This document shows, in pieces, positions 24,735 through 34,342 of a stretch of DNA of 64,000 nucleotides. The position numbers were made by a program, and so were the translations under genes. Below the pieces are notes generated by a model that did no database searches, was not told where the DNA came from, and was given only the letters and a program-made list of their open reading frames with translations. Numbering within the stretch: position 1 is the first letter of the stretch; the number at the start of each line of letters is the position of its first letter. The DNA comes from Streptomyces sp. RKAG290 (GTDB lineage Bacteria > Actinomycetota > Actinomycetes > Streptomycetales > Streptomycetaceae), in contig NZ_JAJOZC010000001.1 of NCBI RefSeq assembly GCF_023701695.1, positions 5,951,894-6,015,893 on the forward strand. The letters are read 5' to 3'.

Positions 24735-26368
24735 GCGCCGCTTACCACTCCCACACCGCCGTGCTCGCCGCCTCTTCCACCACCGAGCACCGGCCGTTGA
24801 TCATCACGCTCTTCGCGGTCTTCGTCGCCGCGACCCTCGGCATCACCGTCTGGGCCGGCCGTCAGACCAAGAGCGCGTCCGACTTCTACGCGGGCGGACG
24901 CCAGTTCACCGCCTTCCAGAACGGACTCGCGGTCTCCGGCGACTACATGTCCGCCGCCTCGTTCCTCGGCATCGCCGGAGCCATCGCCCTCTTCGGCTAC
25001 GACGGCTTCCTCTACTCGATCGGCTTCCTCGTCGCCTGGCTGGTCGCCCTGCTGCTGGTGGCCGAACCGCTCCGCAACTCGGGCCGTTACACCATGGGCG
25101 ACGTCCTCGCCTACCGGATGCGACAGCGCCCGGTGCGCACCGCTGCCGGTGTCTCCACCATCATCGTGTCGATCTTCTACCTGCTGGCACAGATGGCGGG
25201 CGCGGGTGTGCTGGTCTCCCTGCTCCTCGGCATCACCAGTGACGCCGGAAAGATCCTCATCGTTGCGCTGGTCGGCGTACTGATGATCGTGTACGTCACC
25301 ATCGGCGGCATGAAGGGCACCACCTGGGTGCAGATGGTCAAGGCCGTGCTGCTCATCGCGGGCGCCATCCTGATGACCTTCATGGTCCTGTGGAAGTTCG
25401 ACTTCAACGTCTCCGACCTGCTGGGCACCGCCGCCGAGAAGAGCGGCCACGGCGCGTCGTTCCTGGAGCCCGGCCTCAAGTACGGCGCCACCGGCACCTC
25501 GAAGCTGGACTTCCTCTCCCTCGGCATCGCCCTGGTCCTGGGCACCGCGGGCCTGCCGCACATCCTGATCCGCTTCTACACGGTGCCGACCGCCAAGGCC
25601 GCCCGTAAGTCGGTCAACTGGGCCATCGGCATCATCGGCGCCTTCTACCTGATGACGATCGCCCTCGGATTCGGTGCCGCGGCCCTCATCGGCCCGAAGG
25701 AGATCATCGCGAAGAACCCGGCAGGCAACGCGGCGGCGCCCCAGCTCGCCGAGTACCTCGGCGGGGTCGGCACCACCGGCGGAGCCGTCATGCTCGCCGT
25801 CATCTCCGCCGTCGCCTTCGCCACCATCCTGGCCGTCGTCGCGGGTCTCACCCTCGCCTCCTCGTCCTCCTTCGCCCACGACATCTACGCCAACGTCATC
25901 CGCAAGGGGAAGGCCAGCGAGAAGGAGGAGATGCGGGCCGCCCGCTGGGCCACCGTCTTCATCGGCGCGGCCGCCATCCTGCTGGGCGCCTTCGCCCGCG
26001 ACATGAACGTCGCCGGCCTGGTGGCGCTCGCCTTCGCCGTCGCCGCCTCGGCCAACCTGCCGACGCTCCTCTACAGCCTCTTCTGGAAGCGGTTCACCAC
26101 CCAGGGCGCGCTGTGGTCGATCTACGGCGGTCTGGCCAGCTCCGTGATCCTGGTGCTGTTCTCGCCGGTCGTCTCCGGCAACGCGAAGACCTCGATGTTC
26201 AAGGGCGTCGACTTCTCCTGGTTCCCGCTGGAGAACCCGGGCCTGATCTCCATCCCGCTGGGCTTCCTGCTCGGCTGGATCGGCTCCCTCCTGTCGAAGG
26301 AGGAGCCGGACAAGGGCAAGTACGCCGAGCTGGAGGTCAAGTCCCTCACCGGTATCGGAGCGCACTGA
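24731..26368 (+). CDS. actP: Sodium:solute symporter family, acetate permease ActP-like
   Basis: The 545-residue protein has about 13 membrane helices of the LeuT-fold sodium:solute symporter family. Family features include FYAGGRQFTAFQNGLAVSGD after helix 1, SAASFLGIAGAIALFGYDGF, the mid-protein GTAGLPHILIRFYTVP, and a long block with AVVAGLTLASSSSFAHDIYAN. These fit ActP/MctC monocarboxylate transporters for acetate, propionate or pyruvate. It is coupled to the DUF485 gene and followed by a strong hairpin. Confidence 0.91.
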   Translation: MSAAYHSHTAVLAASSTTEHRPLIITLFAVFVAATLGITVWAGRQTKSASDFYAGGRQFTAFQNGLAVSGDYMSAASFLGIAGAIALFGYDGFLYSIGFLVAWLVALLLVAEPLRNSGRYTMGDVLAYRMRQRPVRTAAGVSTIIVSIFYLLAQMAGAGVLVSLLLGITSDAGKILIVALVGVLMIVYVTIGGMKGTTWVQMVKAVLLIAGAILMTFMVLWKFDFNVSDLLGTAAEKSGHGASFLEPGLKYGATGTSKLDFLSLGIALVLGTAGLPHILIRFYTVPTAKAARKSVNWAIGIIGAFYLMTIALGFGAAALIGPKEIIAKNPAGNAAAPQLAEYLGGVGTTGGAVMLAVISAVAFATILAVVAGLTLASSSSFAHDIYANVIRKGKASEKEEMRAARWATVFIGAAAILLGAFARDMNVAGLVALAFAVAASANLPTLLYSLFWKRFTTQGALWSIYGGLASSVILVLFSPVVSGNAKTSMFKGVDFSWFPLENPGLISIPLGFLLGWIGSLLSKEEPDKGKYAELEVKSLTGIGAH

Positions 26369-26430
26369 ACCGGAACCGGCCGAGAGCTGGAGATTCACCC
26401 AGGAGTTCGCCCCGCACACACTCCTTGCCC

Positions 26431-26464
26431 GCGGCCGCGTCGTAGAGTCCTACGACGCGGCCGC
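26431..26464. terminator. Perfect 15-bp hairpin between actP and moaA
   Basis: GCGGCCGCGTCGTAG and its exact complement CTACGACGCGGCCGC flank the loop AGTC. It most likely ends the symporter transcript; it lies 104 bases before moaA. Confidence 0.7.
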
Positions 26465-26567
26465 GCCGCTCCTCGTGCCAAACGGGCCCCTTCGTTGTCA
26501 CTCGACTCGCGTAGTCTCGGAAGAGTCAGCAACCAGGACCGGGAAGTCACCGGAGGAGGGGCCCACC

Positions 26568-27557
26568 ATGCTCATCGACACTTTCGACCGGGTCGCCACC
26601 GACCTCCGCGTCTCGCTCACCGACCGGTGCAATCTGCGCTGCACCTACTGCATGCCCGAGGAAGGCCTGCAGTGGCTGGCCAAGCCCGACCTGCTCAGTG
26701 ACGACGAGATCGTCCGGCTCGTCCGGATCGCCGTCACGCAGCTGGGGATCACGGAAGTCCGCTTCACCGGCGGAGAGCCGCTGCTGCGCCCCGGACTCGT
26801 CTCCATCGTCGAACAGTGCGCGGCCCTGGCGCCCCGCCCGAAGATGTCGCTGACGACCAACGGCATCGGGCTGAAGCGGACCGCCGCCGCGCTCAAGGCC
26901 GCAGGCCTGGACCGGGTCAACGTCTCTCTGGACACCCTGCGCCCCGACGTGTTCAAGACCCTCACCCGCCGTGACCGCCACCACGACGTCCTGGCCGGTC
27001 TCGAAGCCGCCCGGGACGCCGGGCTCACCCCGGTCAAGGTCAACACCGTCCTGATGCCGGGGCTCAACGACGACGAGGCCCCCGACCTGCTGGCCTGGGC
27101 CGTGGAGAACGCGTACGAGCTCCGCTTCATCGAGCAGATGCCGCTCGACGCGCAGCACGGCTGGAAGCGCGACGGCATGATCACAGCCGGTGACATCCTG
27201 GAGTCGCTGCGCACCCGCTTCGACCTCACCGCGGAAGGCGACGACGAGCGCGGCTCCGCACCGGCCGAGCGCTGGCTGGTCGACGGTGGCCCCCACCGGG
27301 TCGGCGTCATCGCCTCCGTCACCCGGCCGTTCTGCCGGGCCTGCGACCGCACCAGGCTCACCGCCGACGGCCAGGTGCGCACCTGCCTGTTCGCCCGCGA
27401 GGAGACCGACCTGCGCGGCGCACTGCGCTCGGAAGCGCCGGACGAGGAGATCGCCCGGATCTGGAAGGTCGCGATGTGGGGCAAGAAGGCCGGATCCGGC
27501 CTCGACGACCCGTCCTTCCTGCAGCCCGACCGCCCGATGTCGGCGATCGGCGGCTAG
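26568..27557 (+). CDS. moaA: GTP 3',8-cyclase MoaA (molybdenum cofactor biosynthesis)
   Basis: The start ATG 26568 follows GGAGGAGG (26552-26559) and is preferred over an upstream frame from 26475. The 329-residue radical-SAM enzyme has the N-terminal 4Fe-4S motif DRCNLRCTYCMPEEG, the SAM-binding VRFTGGEPLLRPG, and the second cluster cysteines in FCRACDRTRLTADGQVRTCLF. The C-terminus ends in AIGG, the Gly-Gly tail needed for MoaA activity. MoaA converts GTP to 3',8-cyclo-7,8-dihydro-GTP with MoaC. No other moa gene is nearby. Confidence 0.95.
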   Translation: MLIDTFDRVATDLRVSLTDRCNLRCTYCMPEEGLQWLAKPDLLSDDEIVRLVRIAVTQLGITEVRFTGGEPLLRPGLVSIVEQCAALAPRPKMSLTTNGIGLKRTAAALKAAGLDRVNVSLDTLRPDVFKTLTRRDRHHDVLAGLEAARDAGLTPVKVNTVLMPGLNDDEAPDLLAWAVENAYELRFIEQMPLDAQHGWKRDGMITAGDILESLRTRFDLTAEGDDERGSAPAERWLVDGGPHRVGVIASVTRPFCRACDRTRLTADGQVRTCLFAREETDLRGALRSEAPDEEIARIWKVAMWGKKAGSGLDDPSFLQPDRPMSAIGG

Positions 27558-27625
27558 CCGGACCTCAGGTCTGCCGGTCGGGTCGGGCCGGATCAGGCGT
27601 TACCGGCATGATCCAGCCGAGAGAC

Positions 27626-27883
27626 CTAGACGGGGGGCGAGTCCGGTGACTCCCACTCCGCCAGCGTCACCACGTCCTTGAGGAAGCCCCGCACTCCCAG
27701 GAACGAGGACAGGTGCTCCCGGTGCTCGTCACAGGCCAGCCAGGTCTTGCGGCGCTCCGGGGTGTGCAGCTTCGGGTTGTTCCAGGCAAGCACCCACACG
27801 GCGTCGGCACGGCAGCCCTTCGCCGAGCAGACCGGGGCGTCGCCGGCACTGCCGGCCGCAGATTCAGGGGAGTTCACGTTCAC
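27626..27883 (-). CDS. Small conserved Cys/His protein of unknown function
   Basis: An 85-residue protein; the start is taken as GTG 27883 (VNVNSPESAAGSAGDAP), as upstream residues are low in coding character. The core is CSAKGCRADAVWVLAWNNP, followed by RKTWLACDEHREHLSSFLG, giving a CxxxxC and CxxH set that may bind zinc. Similar short Streptomyces proteins are sometimes mislabelled as acetone carboxylase; I see no basis for that. Function unknown. It is convergent with moaA across about 70 bases. Confidence 0.72.
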   Translation of the reverse strand: MNVNSPESAAGSAGDAPVCSAKGCRADAVWVLAWNNPKLHTPERRKTWLACDEHREHLSSFLGVRGFLKDVVTLAEWESPDSPPV

Positions 27884-28104
27884 GGACTCAACCCTAGGCC
27901 AGCCACCACGGCCGCCTTCATATGCATCCCCAGCCGGAGAAAGGGCGACGCCGAGCAGCCACGGGGGGAGCTGCCCGGCGTCGGTCCGTCGCTCCGACGG
28001 GGGATGCGGAGCGCCTACGAAGTATGTCACGCACACCGGGGTGCAGTGCACTGGAACTTCATGATTGATCTGAGGTTTTCTTGAGCTTGGGCCCCGCCGC
28101 GGGC

Positions 28105-28479
28105 TCAGGTGTGCTGTTGCGGATCCGGGGTCCGGAAGACCTGTTCGCTATCCGGTCCCGCCTCCGCCGGAGCGGCCGCCGGAGCCGTGCCGAGCACCGG
28201 CCGCGTGGGGGCCGGGACGAAGGTCGACGGCAGTGAAGGGGCGTTCTCCCGGCCCGCGTTGGCGATGACCACGGCTACGTACGGGAGCAGGACGCCCAGC
28301 GCGAGCCCCACGATCGCCACATGCCGTTCCACGTTCCACAGGACCGCCGCGGCGACCACCGACAGGGTGCGCACGGACATCGAGATCACGTACCGCCGCT
28401 GCCTGCCGCGCACATCGTCGGCGAGTCCCTGCCGGGCACCCGTGATCCGGAAGACCTCGGTGCCGCTCTGCTTCCGCAT
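28105..28479 (-). CDS. DUF3099-family small membrane protein
   Basis: Start ATG 28479 (MRKQSGTEVFRITGARQGL) follows GGTGGAG. The 124-residue protein has a basic N-terminus, two membrane helices (YVISMSVRTLSVVAAAVLW and HVAIVGLALGVLLPYVAVVIA) and an Ala/Pro-rich tail. This is the actinobacterial DUF3099 pattern; the role is unknown. It is divergent from the GlsB-like gene; the spacer holds a hairpin-like ACGTGCGC palindrome. Confidence 0.8.
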   Translation of the reverse strand: MRKQSGTEVFRITGARQGLADDVRGRQRRYVISMSVRTLSVVAAAVLWNVERHVAIVGLALGVLLPYVAVVIANAGRENAPSLPSTFVPAPTRPVLGTAPAAAPAEAGPDSEQVFRTPDPQQHT

Positions 28480-28622
28480 CACGTCTCCACCCACCTTCCC
28501 CCGGTTCCTCGCGAACCCGGGGGACCCCATGCCTGCGCCGGACACTTCCCGGACCGGACCGGTCCCACGGTACGCCCGGCATCCGCCGCGTTCGAGACCG
28601 GGGCGCGCCGTATACGTACATC

Positions 28623-28641
28623 ACGTGCGCCTGGCGCACGT
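28623..28641. promoter_or_regulatory. Palindrome ACGTGCGC-N3-GCGCACGT
   Basis: A perfect 8-bp inverted repeat with a CTG spacer lies about 85 bases upstream of the GlsB-like gene and between the divergent genes. It may be a regulator site; no regulator can be named. Confidence 0.3.
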
Positions 28642-28725
28642 ACGGACCTGTCCGACATGCGGTGTACACGCCCAGGACGGAGACTGATCGGACATTCGCG
28701 ACACTTCGTCGCACGAGGAGGCGGC

Positions 28726-29004
28726 ATGAGCTGGTTGTGGGCAATCATCGTGGGCCTGGTTCTCGGTCTGATCGCGAAGGCGATCCTGCCGGGGAAGCAG
28801 GAGATCCCACTCTGGCTGACGACCATTTTCGGCATCATCGGCAGCATCCTCGGTAATGCTGTCGCCACCTGGATCGGTGTCAACGACACCAAGGGCATCG
28901 ACTGGACGCGCCACCTGCTCCAGCTGATCGGTGCGGTGGTGGTGGTCGGTGTCGGCGACATGCTGTGGGCTTCGATCCGTGGCACCAAGCGGCAGAAGAC
29001 CTGA
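28726..29004 (+). CDS. GlsB/YeaQ/YmgE-family stress-response membrane protein
   Basis: A 92-residue protein with GAGGAGG just upstream of ATG 28726. It shows the Transgly_assoc pattern: WLWAIIVGLVLGLIAKAILPG, PLWLTTIFGIIGSILGNAVATW and IGAVVVVGVGDMLWASI, three membrane helices with conserved glycines. Family members respond to envelope or general stress in several bacteria, with unclear biochemistry. A 19-base direct repeat covering the stop region follows, then a strong terminator. Confidence 0.88.
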   Translation: MSWLWAIIVGLVLGLIAKAILPGKQEIPLWLTTIFGIIGSILGNAVATWIGVNDTKGIDWTRHLLQLIGAVVVVGVGDMLWASIRGTKRQKT

Positions 29005-29035
29005 GCTCCGGACCCCGAAGACCTGAGCTCCGGAC
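28995..29035 (+). repeat. 19-base direct repeat across the GlsB-like stop codon
   Basis: GAAGACCTGAGCTCCGGAC occurs at 28995-29013 and again at 29017-29035, separated by CCC. The first copy contains the gene's TGA stop. It looks like a recent slippage duplication. Confidence 0.7.
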
Positions 29036-29038
29036 ACG

Positions 29039-29089
29039 ACAAGCACTGCGGCCGGGCACGCGCGATGCGTGCCCGGCCGCAGTGCTTGT
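29039..29089. terminator. Strong bidirectional hairpin terminator
   Basis: A stem of about 23 bp (arms 29039-29061 and 29067-29089, with AAGCACTGCGG pairing CCGCAGTGCTT) and a 5-base loop lies between the convergent GlsB-like gene and tyrS. Confidence 0.8.
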
Positions 29090-29097
29090 TCCCAGGT

Positions 29098-30365
29098 TCA
29101 GCCGGCCGTGACCTCGATGGCCGCGAGGTTCTTCTTGCCCCGGCGCAGCACCAGCCAGCGCCCGTGCAGCAGCTCCTCGCGGGCCGGCGCCACCTCGCCG
29201 TCGGCGACCTTGACGTTGTTCACGTACGCGCCGCCCTCCTTGACCGTGCGGCGCGCGCCCGACTTGCTGGGCGCCAGACCGACCTCGACGAGCAGGTCGA
29301 CCAGCGGTGCGAGCTCGGTGACCTGCGCGTGCGGTACCTCGGAGAGCGCCGCGCCCAGCGTCGCCTCGTCCAGTTCGCCGAGCTCGCCCTGGCCGAACAG
29401 CGCCTTCGACGCGGCGATGACCGCGGCGCACTGGTCCGCGCCGTGCACCAGCGTCGTCAGCTCCTCGGCCAGCGCACGCTGCGCCGCCCGCGCCTGCGGC
29501 CGCTCCTCGGTGACCTTCTCCAGCTCCTCCAGCTCGGCAGGGCTCAGGAAACTGAGGATGCGCATGTAGCGGGAGATGTCCCGGTCGTCCACGTTCAGCC
29601 AGAACTGGTAGAACGCGTACGGCGTCGTCATCTCCGGGTCGAGCCAGACGGCACCGCTCTCGGACTTGCCGAACTTGGTCCCGTCCGCCTTCGTCATCAG
29701 CGGCGTCGCCAGCGCGTGCACCTCCGCGCCCGGCTCCAGGCGGTGGATCAGGTCCAGGCCCGCGGTGAGGTTGCCCCACTGGTCGCTGCCCCCTGCTGGA
29801 GGGTGCAGCCGTGGCGCCGGTACAGCTCCAGGAAGTCCATGCTCTGGAGCAGCTGGTAGCTGAACTCGGTGTAGCTGATGCCCTCGTCGGACTCCAGCCG
29901 CCGGGCGATGGAGTCCTTGGTGAGCATCTTGTTGACCCGGAAGTGCTTGCCGATGTCCCGCAGGAACTCGATCGCGGACATCCCCGCGGTCCAGTCCAGG
30001 TTGTTCACCATGACCGCGGCGTTCTCGCCCTCGAAGGACAGGAACGGCTCGATCTGGGACCGCAGCCGCGACACCCAGAGCGCGACCGTCGCCGGGTCGT
30101 TGAGCGTGCGCTCGGCGGTCGGCCGCGGGTCACCGATCTGGCCCGTGGCCCCGCCCACCAGGGCGAGCGGCCGCAGCCCGGCCCGCTGGAGCCGGCGCAT
30201 GGTGAGCACCTGCACCAGGTGGCCGACGTGCAGACTCGCCGCGGTGGGGTCGAATCCGCAATAGAACGTGACGGGACCGTCCGCGAGAGCCTTGCGCAGT
30301 GCGTCCTCGTCAGTGGACTGGGCGAACAGCCCGCGCCACTTCAGCTCGTCGACGATGTCCGTCAC
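29098..30365 (-). pseudogene. tyrS: Tyrosyl-tRNA synthetase TyrS, frameshifted (probable missing C/G)
   Basis: GTG 30365 starts MTDIVDELKWRGLFAQSTDE. The N-terminal part has the class I motif as LHVGHL and the tyrosine pocket FYCGFDPTA. At the C5 run 29789-29793 the frame breaks; adding one base gives the expected TLQQGGSDQWGNLTAGL and continues to LMTKADGTKFGKSE (KMSKS loop) and a C-terminal S4-like domain ending ATIEV-type sequence with a stop at 29098. The restored protein is about 422 residues. As an essential enzyme it must be intact in the cell, so the shift is a sequence error. Confidence 0.93.
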
Positions 30366-30439
30366 GGTTCCGTGTCTCCTCAGCTACCTGTATGGATACG
30401 TGTTACGTGTATGGAAAGGCACCCGCCAGTCTAGGCGGG

Positions 30440-31832
30440 TCACACCCCCGCGCTGACCGAGCTCATGTTGAAGTCCGGGATGCGCAGCGCGGGCATCGCG
30501 GCCCGGGTGAACCAGTCGCCCCACTCGCGCGGCAGCGTCTTCTCGGTGCGGCCGGCCTCCGTGGCCCGCGACAGGAGGTCCACCGGTGACTCGTTGAAGC
30601 GGAAGTTGTTCACCTCGCCCACCACCTCGCCGCCCTCCACGAGATACACCCCGTCCCGGGTCAGCCCGGTCAGCAGCAGTGTGGCCGGGTCGACCTCCCG
30701 GATGTACCACATGCACGTCAGCAGCAGCCCGCGACCGGTCGTCGCCGCCACCATGTCCTCCAGGGACCGCTCGCCGCCGCCCTCCAGCAGCAGGTTGTCG
30801 ATCGACGGTGCGAGCGGCAGCCCGGTCAGCTCCGCCGTGTGCCGGGTGGTCGTCAGCTGCTCGAGTCTGCCGTCCCTGACCCAGTCGGTCCGGCTCAGCG
30901 GCAGCCCGTTGTCGAAGACCGAGCCACCGTCCCCGGAGGAGTGGGCGAGGACGAACGGCGCCGACTCGAGACCCGGCGCGTGCGGGTCGCTGCACAGCGT
31001 CAGCGGCAGCTCGGAAAGCGTCTCGCCGAGCCGGGTGCCGCCGCCGGGCTTGGAGAACACCGTCCGGCCCTCAGTGGCGTCCCGGGCGGTCGAGGACCAC
31101 AGCTGGTAGATCAGCAGGTCCGCGACAGCCGTTGGCGGCAGCAGCGTCTCGTACCGTCCGGCCGGCAGCTCGATGCGGCGCTCCGCCCAGCTCAGCCGCT
31201 GGGCCAGCTCCGCGTCCAGCTCGGCCGGGTCGACGTCCTTGAAGTCGCGGGTGGCGCGGCCCGCCCAGGCGGAGCGAGAGCGGTCGGGGGACTTGGCGTT
31301 CAGCTCCAGCGTCCCGTTCGGCTGGTCGTGGCGCAGCCGCAGCCCCGTCGACGTCCCGAGATAGGTCGAGGTCATCTCGTGGTTGGCGAAGCCGTACAGC
31401 TCCCGGCCGCCGGAACGGGCCCGGGCGAAGGCGTCGCCGAGCGCGGGGCGAACGCGGCGAACACGTCCGAGTCCGTCTCCGCGGGCGCGTCCGTGAAGTC
31501 GGGGGAGGCGGGCACCCCGGTGACCAGCGGCTGCGCGTCCTCGGCCGGCCCGGCCCCGCGTGCGGCGGCCTCAGCGGCCCGCACCAGCGGCTCCAGATCC
31601 GCCGCGGTGACGGCGGACCTGGACACCACGCCGGACGCGGCGCCCTGGGACCCGTCGACCGTGGCGATCACGGTCAGCGTGCGGCCCTGGTCACCCCGTT
31701 CGTGGTGAGCGCGTTGCCCGCCCAGCGCAGGTTGGCCGACGACTCCTCGTCGGCGATGACCACACAGCCGTCGGCGGTGGACAGTTCGAGTGCGCGCTCG
31801 ACGATCTCGTACGGCTTGCTGACGCGGCTCAT
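30440..31832 (-). pseudogene. tldE: TldE/PmbA-like metalloprotease subunit, two frameshifts (probable missing bases)
   Basis: ATG 31832 overlaps the tldD stop. Three frames join by adding one base at the CCC run 31685-31687 and one at the GGGG run 31445-31448. The joined protein, about 464 residues, starts MSRVSKPYEIVERALELSTA and includes VTRGRTLTVIATVDGSQGA and FANHEMTSTYLGTSTGL. TldE has the PmbA/TldD fold but no HExxxH site, and pairs with TldD in a heterodimeric peptidase that degrades unfolded or modified peptides. Two hits in one gene fit the window-wide homopolymer errors. Confidence 0.87.
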
Positions 31833-33351
31833 CGCCCGGCCTCCTGCGTCGTGTTGAGGATGTTCACGCCTCGGAAGAGGGCGGAGGGGCAGCCGTGCGA
31901 GACCGCCGCGACCTGGCCCGGCTGGGCCTTGCCGCAGTTGAAGGCGCCGCCCAGGACGTAGGTCTGCGGGCCGCCGACCTTCTCCATCGAGCCCCAGAAG
32001 TCCGTCGTCGTCGCCTGGTAGGCGACATCGCGCAGCTGCCCGGCGAGCTTGCCGTTCTCGATGCGGAAGAACCGCTGCCCGGTGAACTGGAAGTTGTACC
32101 GCTGCATGTCGATCGACCAGGACCGGTCGCCGACCACGTAGATCCCGCGCTCCACCCCGCCGATCAGGTCCTCCGTGGAGAGCCCGCCCGGATCCGGCTG
32201 CAAGGACACATTGGCCATGCGCTGCACGGGGACATGGCCCGGCGAGTCCGCGTACGCGCAGCCGTTGGACCGGCCCAGACCCGTCAGCTTCGCGATCCGG
32301 CGGTCCAGCTGGTAGCCGACCAGCGTCCCGTCCTTGACCAGGTCCCAGGACTGCGCCTCGACGCCCTCGTCGTCGTAGCCGATCGTCGCGAGCCCGTGCT
32401 CGGCCGTGCGGTCGCCCGTCACGTTCATCACCGGGGAGCCGTACGCCAGCTTCCCCAGCTGGTCGAAGGTGGCGAACGAGGTCCCCGCGTACGCCGCCTC
32501 GTACCCCAGCGCCCGGTCCAGCTCGGTGGCGTGTCCGATCGACTCATGGATGGTCAGCCACAGATTGGACGGGTCGACCACCAGGTCGTACGTCCCCGGC
32601 TCCACACCGGGTGCCCGCATCTTCTCGGCCAGCAGCCCGGGAATCTGCTCCAGCTCCGCGTCCCAGTCCCAGCCGGTCCCGGTCAGGTACTCCCAGCCGC
32701 GCCCGGCCGGCGGCGCGATCGTGCGCATCGAGTCGAACCCGCCGGTCGTCGCGTCCACCGCCACCGCCGTGAACTGCGGATGCAGGCGCACCCGCTGCTG
32801 GGTGGTGACCGTGCCCGCCGAATCGGCGTAGAACTTGTTCTCGTGGACGGTCATCAGGGAGGCGTCCACGTGCGCGACGCCCGCCGCCCCAGGAGCCTGC
32901 CGCTCCACTCGGCGAGCAGCCCGGCCTTCTCCTCGGCCGGTACGTCGAAGGGGTCGAGGTCGTACGCCGACACCCAGCTCCGCTCCCCGTGCACCGGCTC
33001 GTCCGCCAGTTCCACCCGCTCGTCGGACCCGGCGGCGGCGATCACCTTGGCCGACAGCTTCGCCATGGCGACCGCCTGTGAGGCCACCTTCGCCGCGGCG
33101 TCCATCGTCAGGTCCACCCCGGAGGCGAACCCCCACGCCCCGCCGTGCACCACCCGCACCGCGTAGCCGAGGTCGGTGGTGTCCGATGACCCGGCCGGCC
33201 GGGCGTCCCGCAGCCGCCACGTGGCGCTGCGCACCCGCTCGAAGCGGAAGTCGGCGTGCACGGACCCGAGCGCCCGCGCGCGGGCGAGCGCCGCGTCGGC
33301 CAGGGGCCTCAGCGGAAGGGCAAGGAACGACTGATCTACCTCATGGGGCAC
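31829..33351 (-). pseudogene. tldD: TldD metalloprotease subunit, frameshifted (probable missing base)
   Basis: ATG 33351 starts MPHEVDQSFLALPLRPLADA. At the C4 run 32887-32890 one missing base breaks the frame; restoring it gives SGRLLGAAGVAHVDASLMTV. The downstream part has the zinc site LTIHESIGHATELDRALGYE (HExxxH), GVERGIYVVGDRSWSID and a C-terminal NILNTTQEAGR. The restored length is about 507 residues. TldD carries the metal and acts with TldE, next gene, overlapping by 4 bases. The pair processes leader peptides or antitoxins in other bacteria; no RiPP precursor is visible nearby. Confidence 0.9.
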
Positions 33352-33618
33352 GGGCGGCCATCTCCTCTTCGTCGCATACCCTCGGATCGTTTACGAGGCA
33401 GTGAAGCATGGTCAACACGGTGTCGCGGGCGAATTGTGTGCCGGACGGGCGGCCGTCCGGCCGGGCCGGTGGCCGGGCCGGGTCCGGTGCGACCGGGGGT
33501 GCGACTGTAGGAACCCGACAGTGCCCGGGGGTAGGCCCTGTCAGGGGCCGATTCCTCGTCGGGCGGGCGGTACCGATAGGTTTTCGGTGTACCAGACCGC
33601 CAAGGAAAGGGTGATCCG

Positions 33619-34337
33619 TTGAGCCGCTCGGTTCTCGTCACCGGAGGAAACCGGGGCATCGGCCTCGCCATCGCGCGCGCTTTCGCCGACAACGGCGACA
33701 AGGTCGCGATCACCTACCGTTCCGGTGAGCCACCCGCGGCGCTCACCGAGGCCGGTGTTCTCGCGGTCCGTTGCGACATCACCGACGCCGAACAGGTGGA
33801 GCAGGCCTACAAGGAGATCGAGGAGAAGCACGGCAACGTGGAGGTGCTGGTCGCCAACGCCGGTATCACCAAGGACCAGTTGCTGATGCGTATGTCCGAG
33901 GAGGACTTCACGTCCGTCCTCGACACCAACCTCACCGGCACCTTCCGGGTCGTCAAGCGTGCCAACCGCGGCATGCTGCGCGCCAAGAAGGGCCGCGTGG
34001 TCCTCATCTCCTCCGTCGTCGGTCTCCTCGGCTCGGCGGGACAGGCCAACTACGCCGCGTCCAAGGCCGGTCTGGTCGGCTTCGCCCGTTCGCTGGCCCG
34101 TGAGCTCGGCTCGCGGAACATCACGTTCAACGTCGTCGCGCCCGGCTTCGTCGACACCGACATGACGCAGGCACTCACCGAGGAGCAGCGCAAGGGCATC
34201 GTGTCCCAGGTGCCGCTCGGCCGCTACGCGCAGCCCGGGAGATCGCCGCCGCGGTGCGCTTCCTCGCCTCCGACGACGCGTCGTACATCACTGGAGCCGT
34301 CATCCCCGTTGACGGCGGATTGGGCATGGGTCACTGA
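33619..34337 (+). pseudogene. fabG: 3-oxoacyl-ACP reductase FabG, frameshifted (probable missing G)
   Basis: A TTG start at 33619 follows GGAAAGG. The frame shows VLVTGGNRGIGLAIARAFAD, NAGITKDQLLMRMSEEDF and the active-site YAASKAGLVGFARSLA. At the GGG run 34237-34239 one missing G changes frame; adding it gives the expected AQPGEIAAAVRFLASDDASY and the C-terminus VIPVDGGLGMGH, stop 34335-34337. The restored protein is about 239 residues. FabG reduces 3-oxoacyl-ACP with NADPH in fatty-acid synthesis. It is 5 bases before fabI, forming a two-gene FAS-II unit. Confidence 0.93.
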
Positions 34338-34342
34338 TCACC

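Noticed and set aside
30366..30439. T-box riboswitch before tyrS
   Set aside because: The gap is only 74 bases and has no T-box core; only ACGTGT repeats are seen.
29098..34337. Cluster of pseudogenes as a sign of genome decay
   Set aside because: Each break is one missing base, mostly in a G/C run, and includes essential genes; sequence error is the simpler cause.
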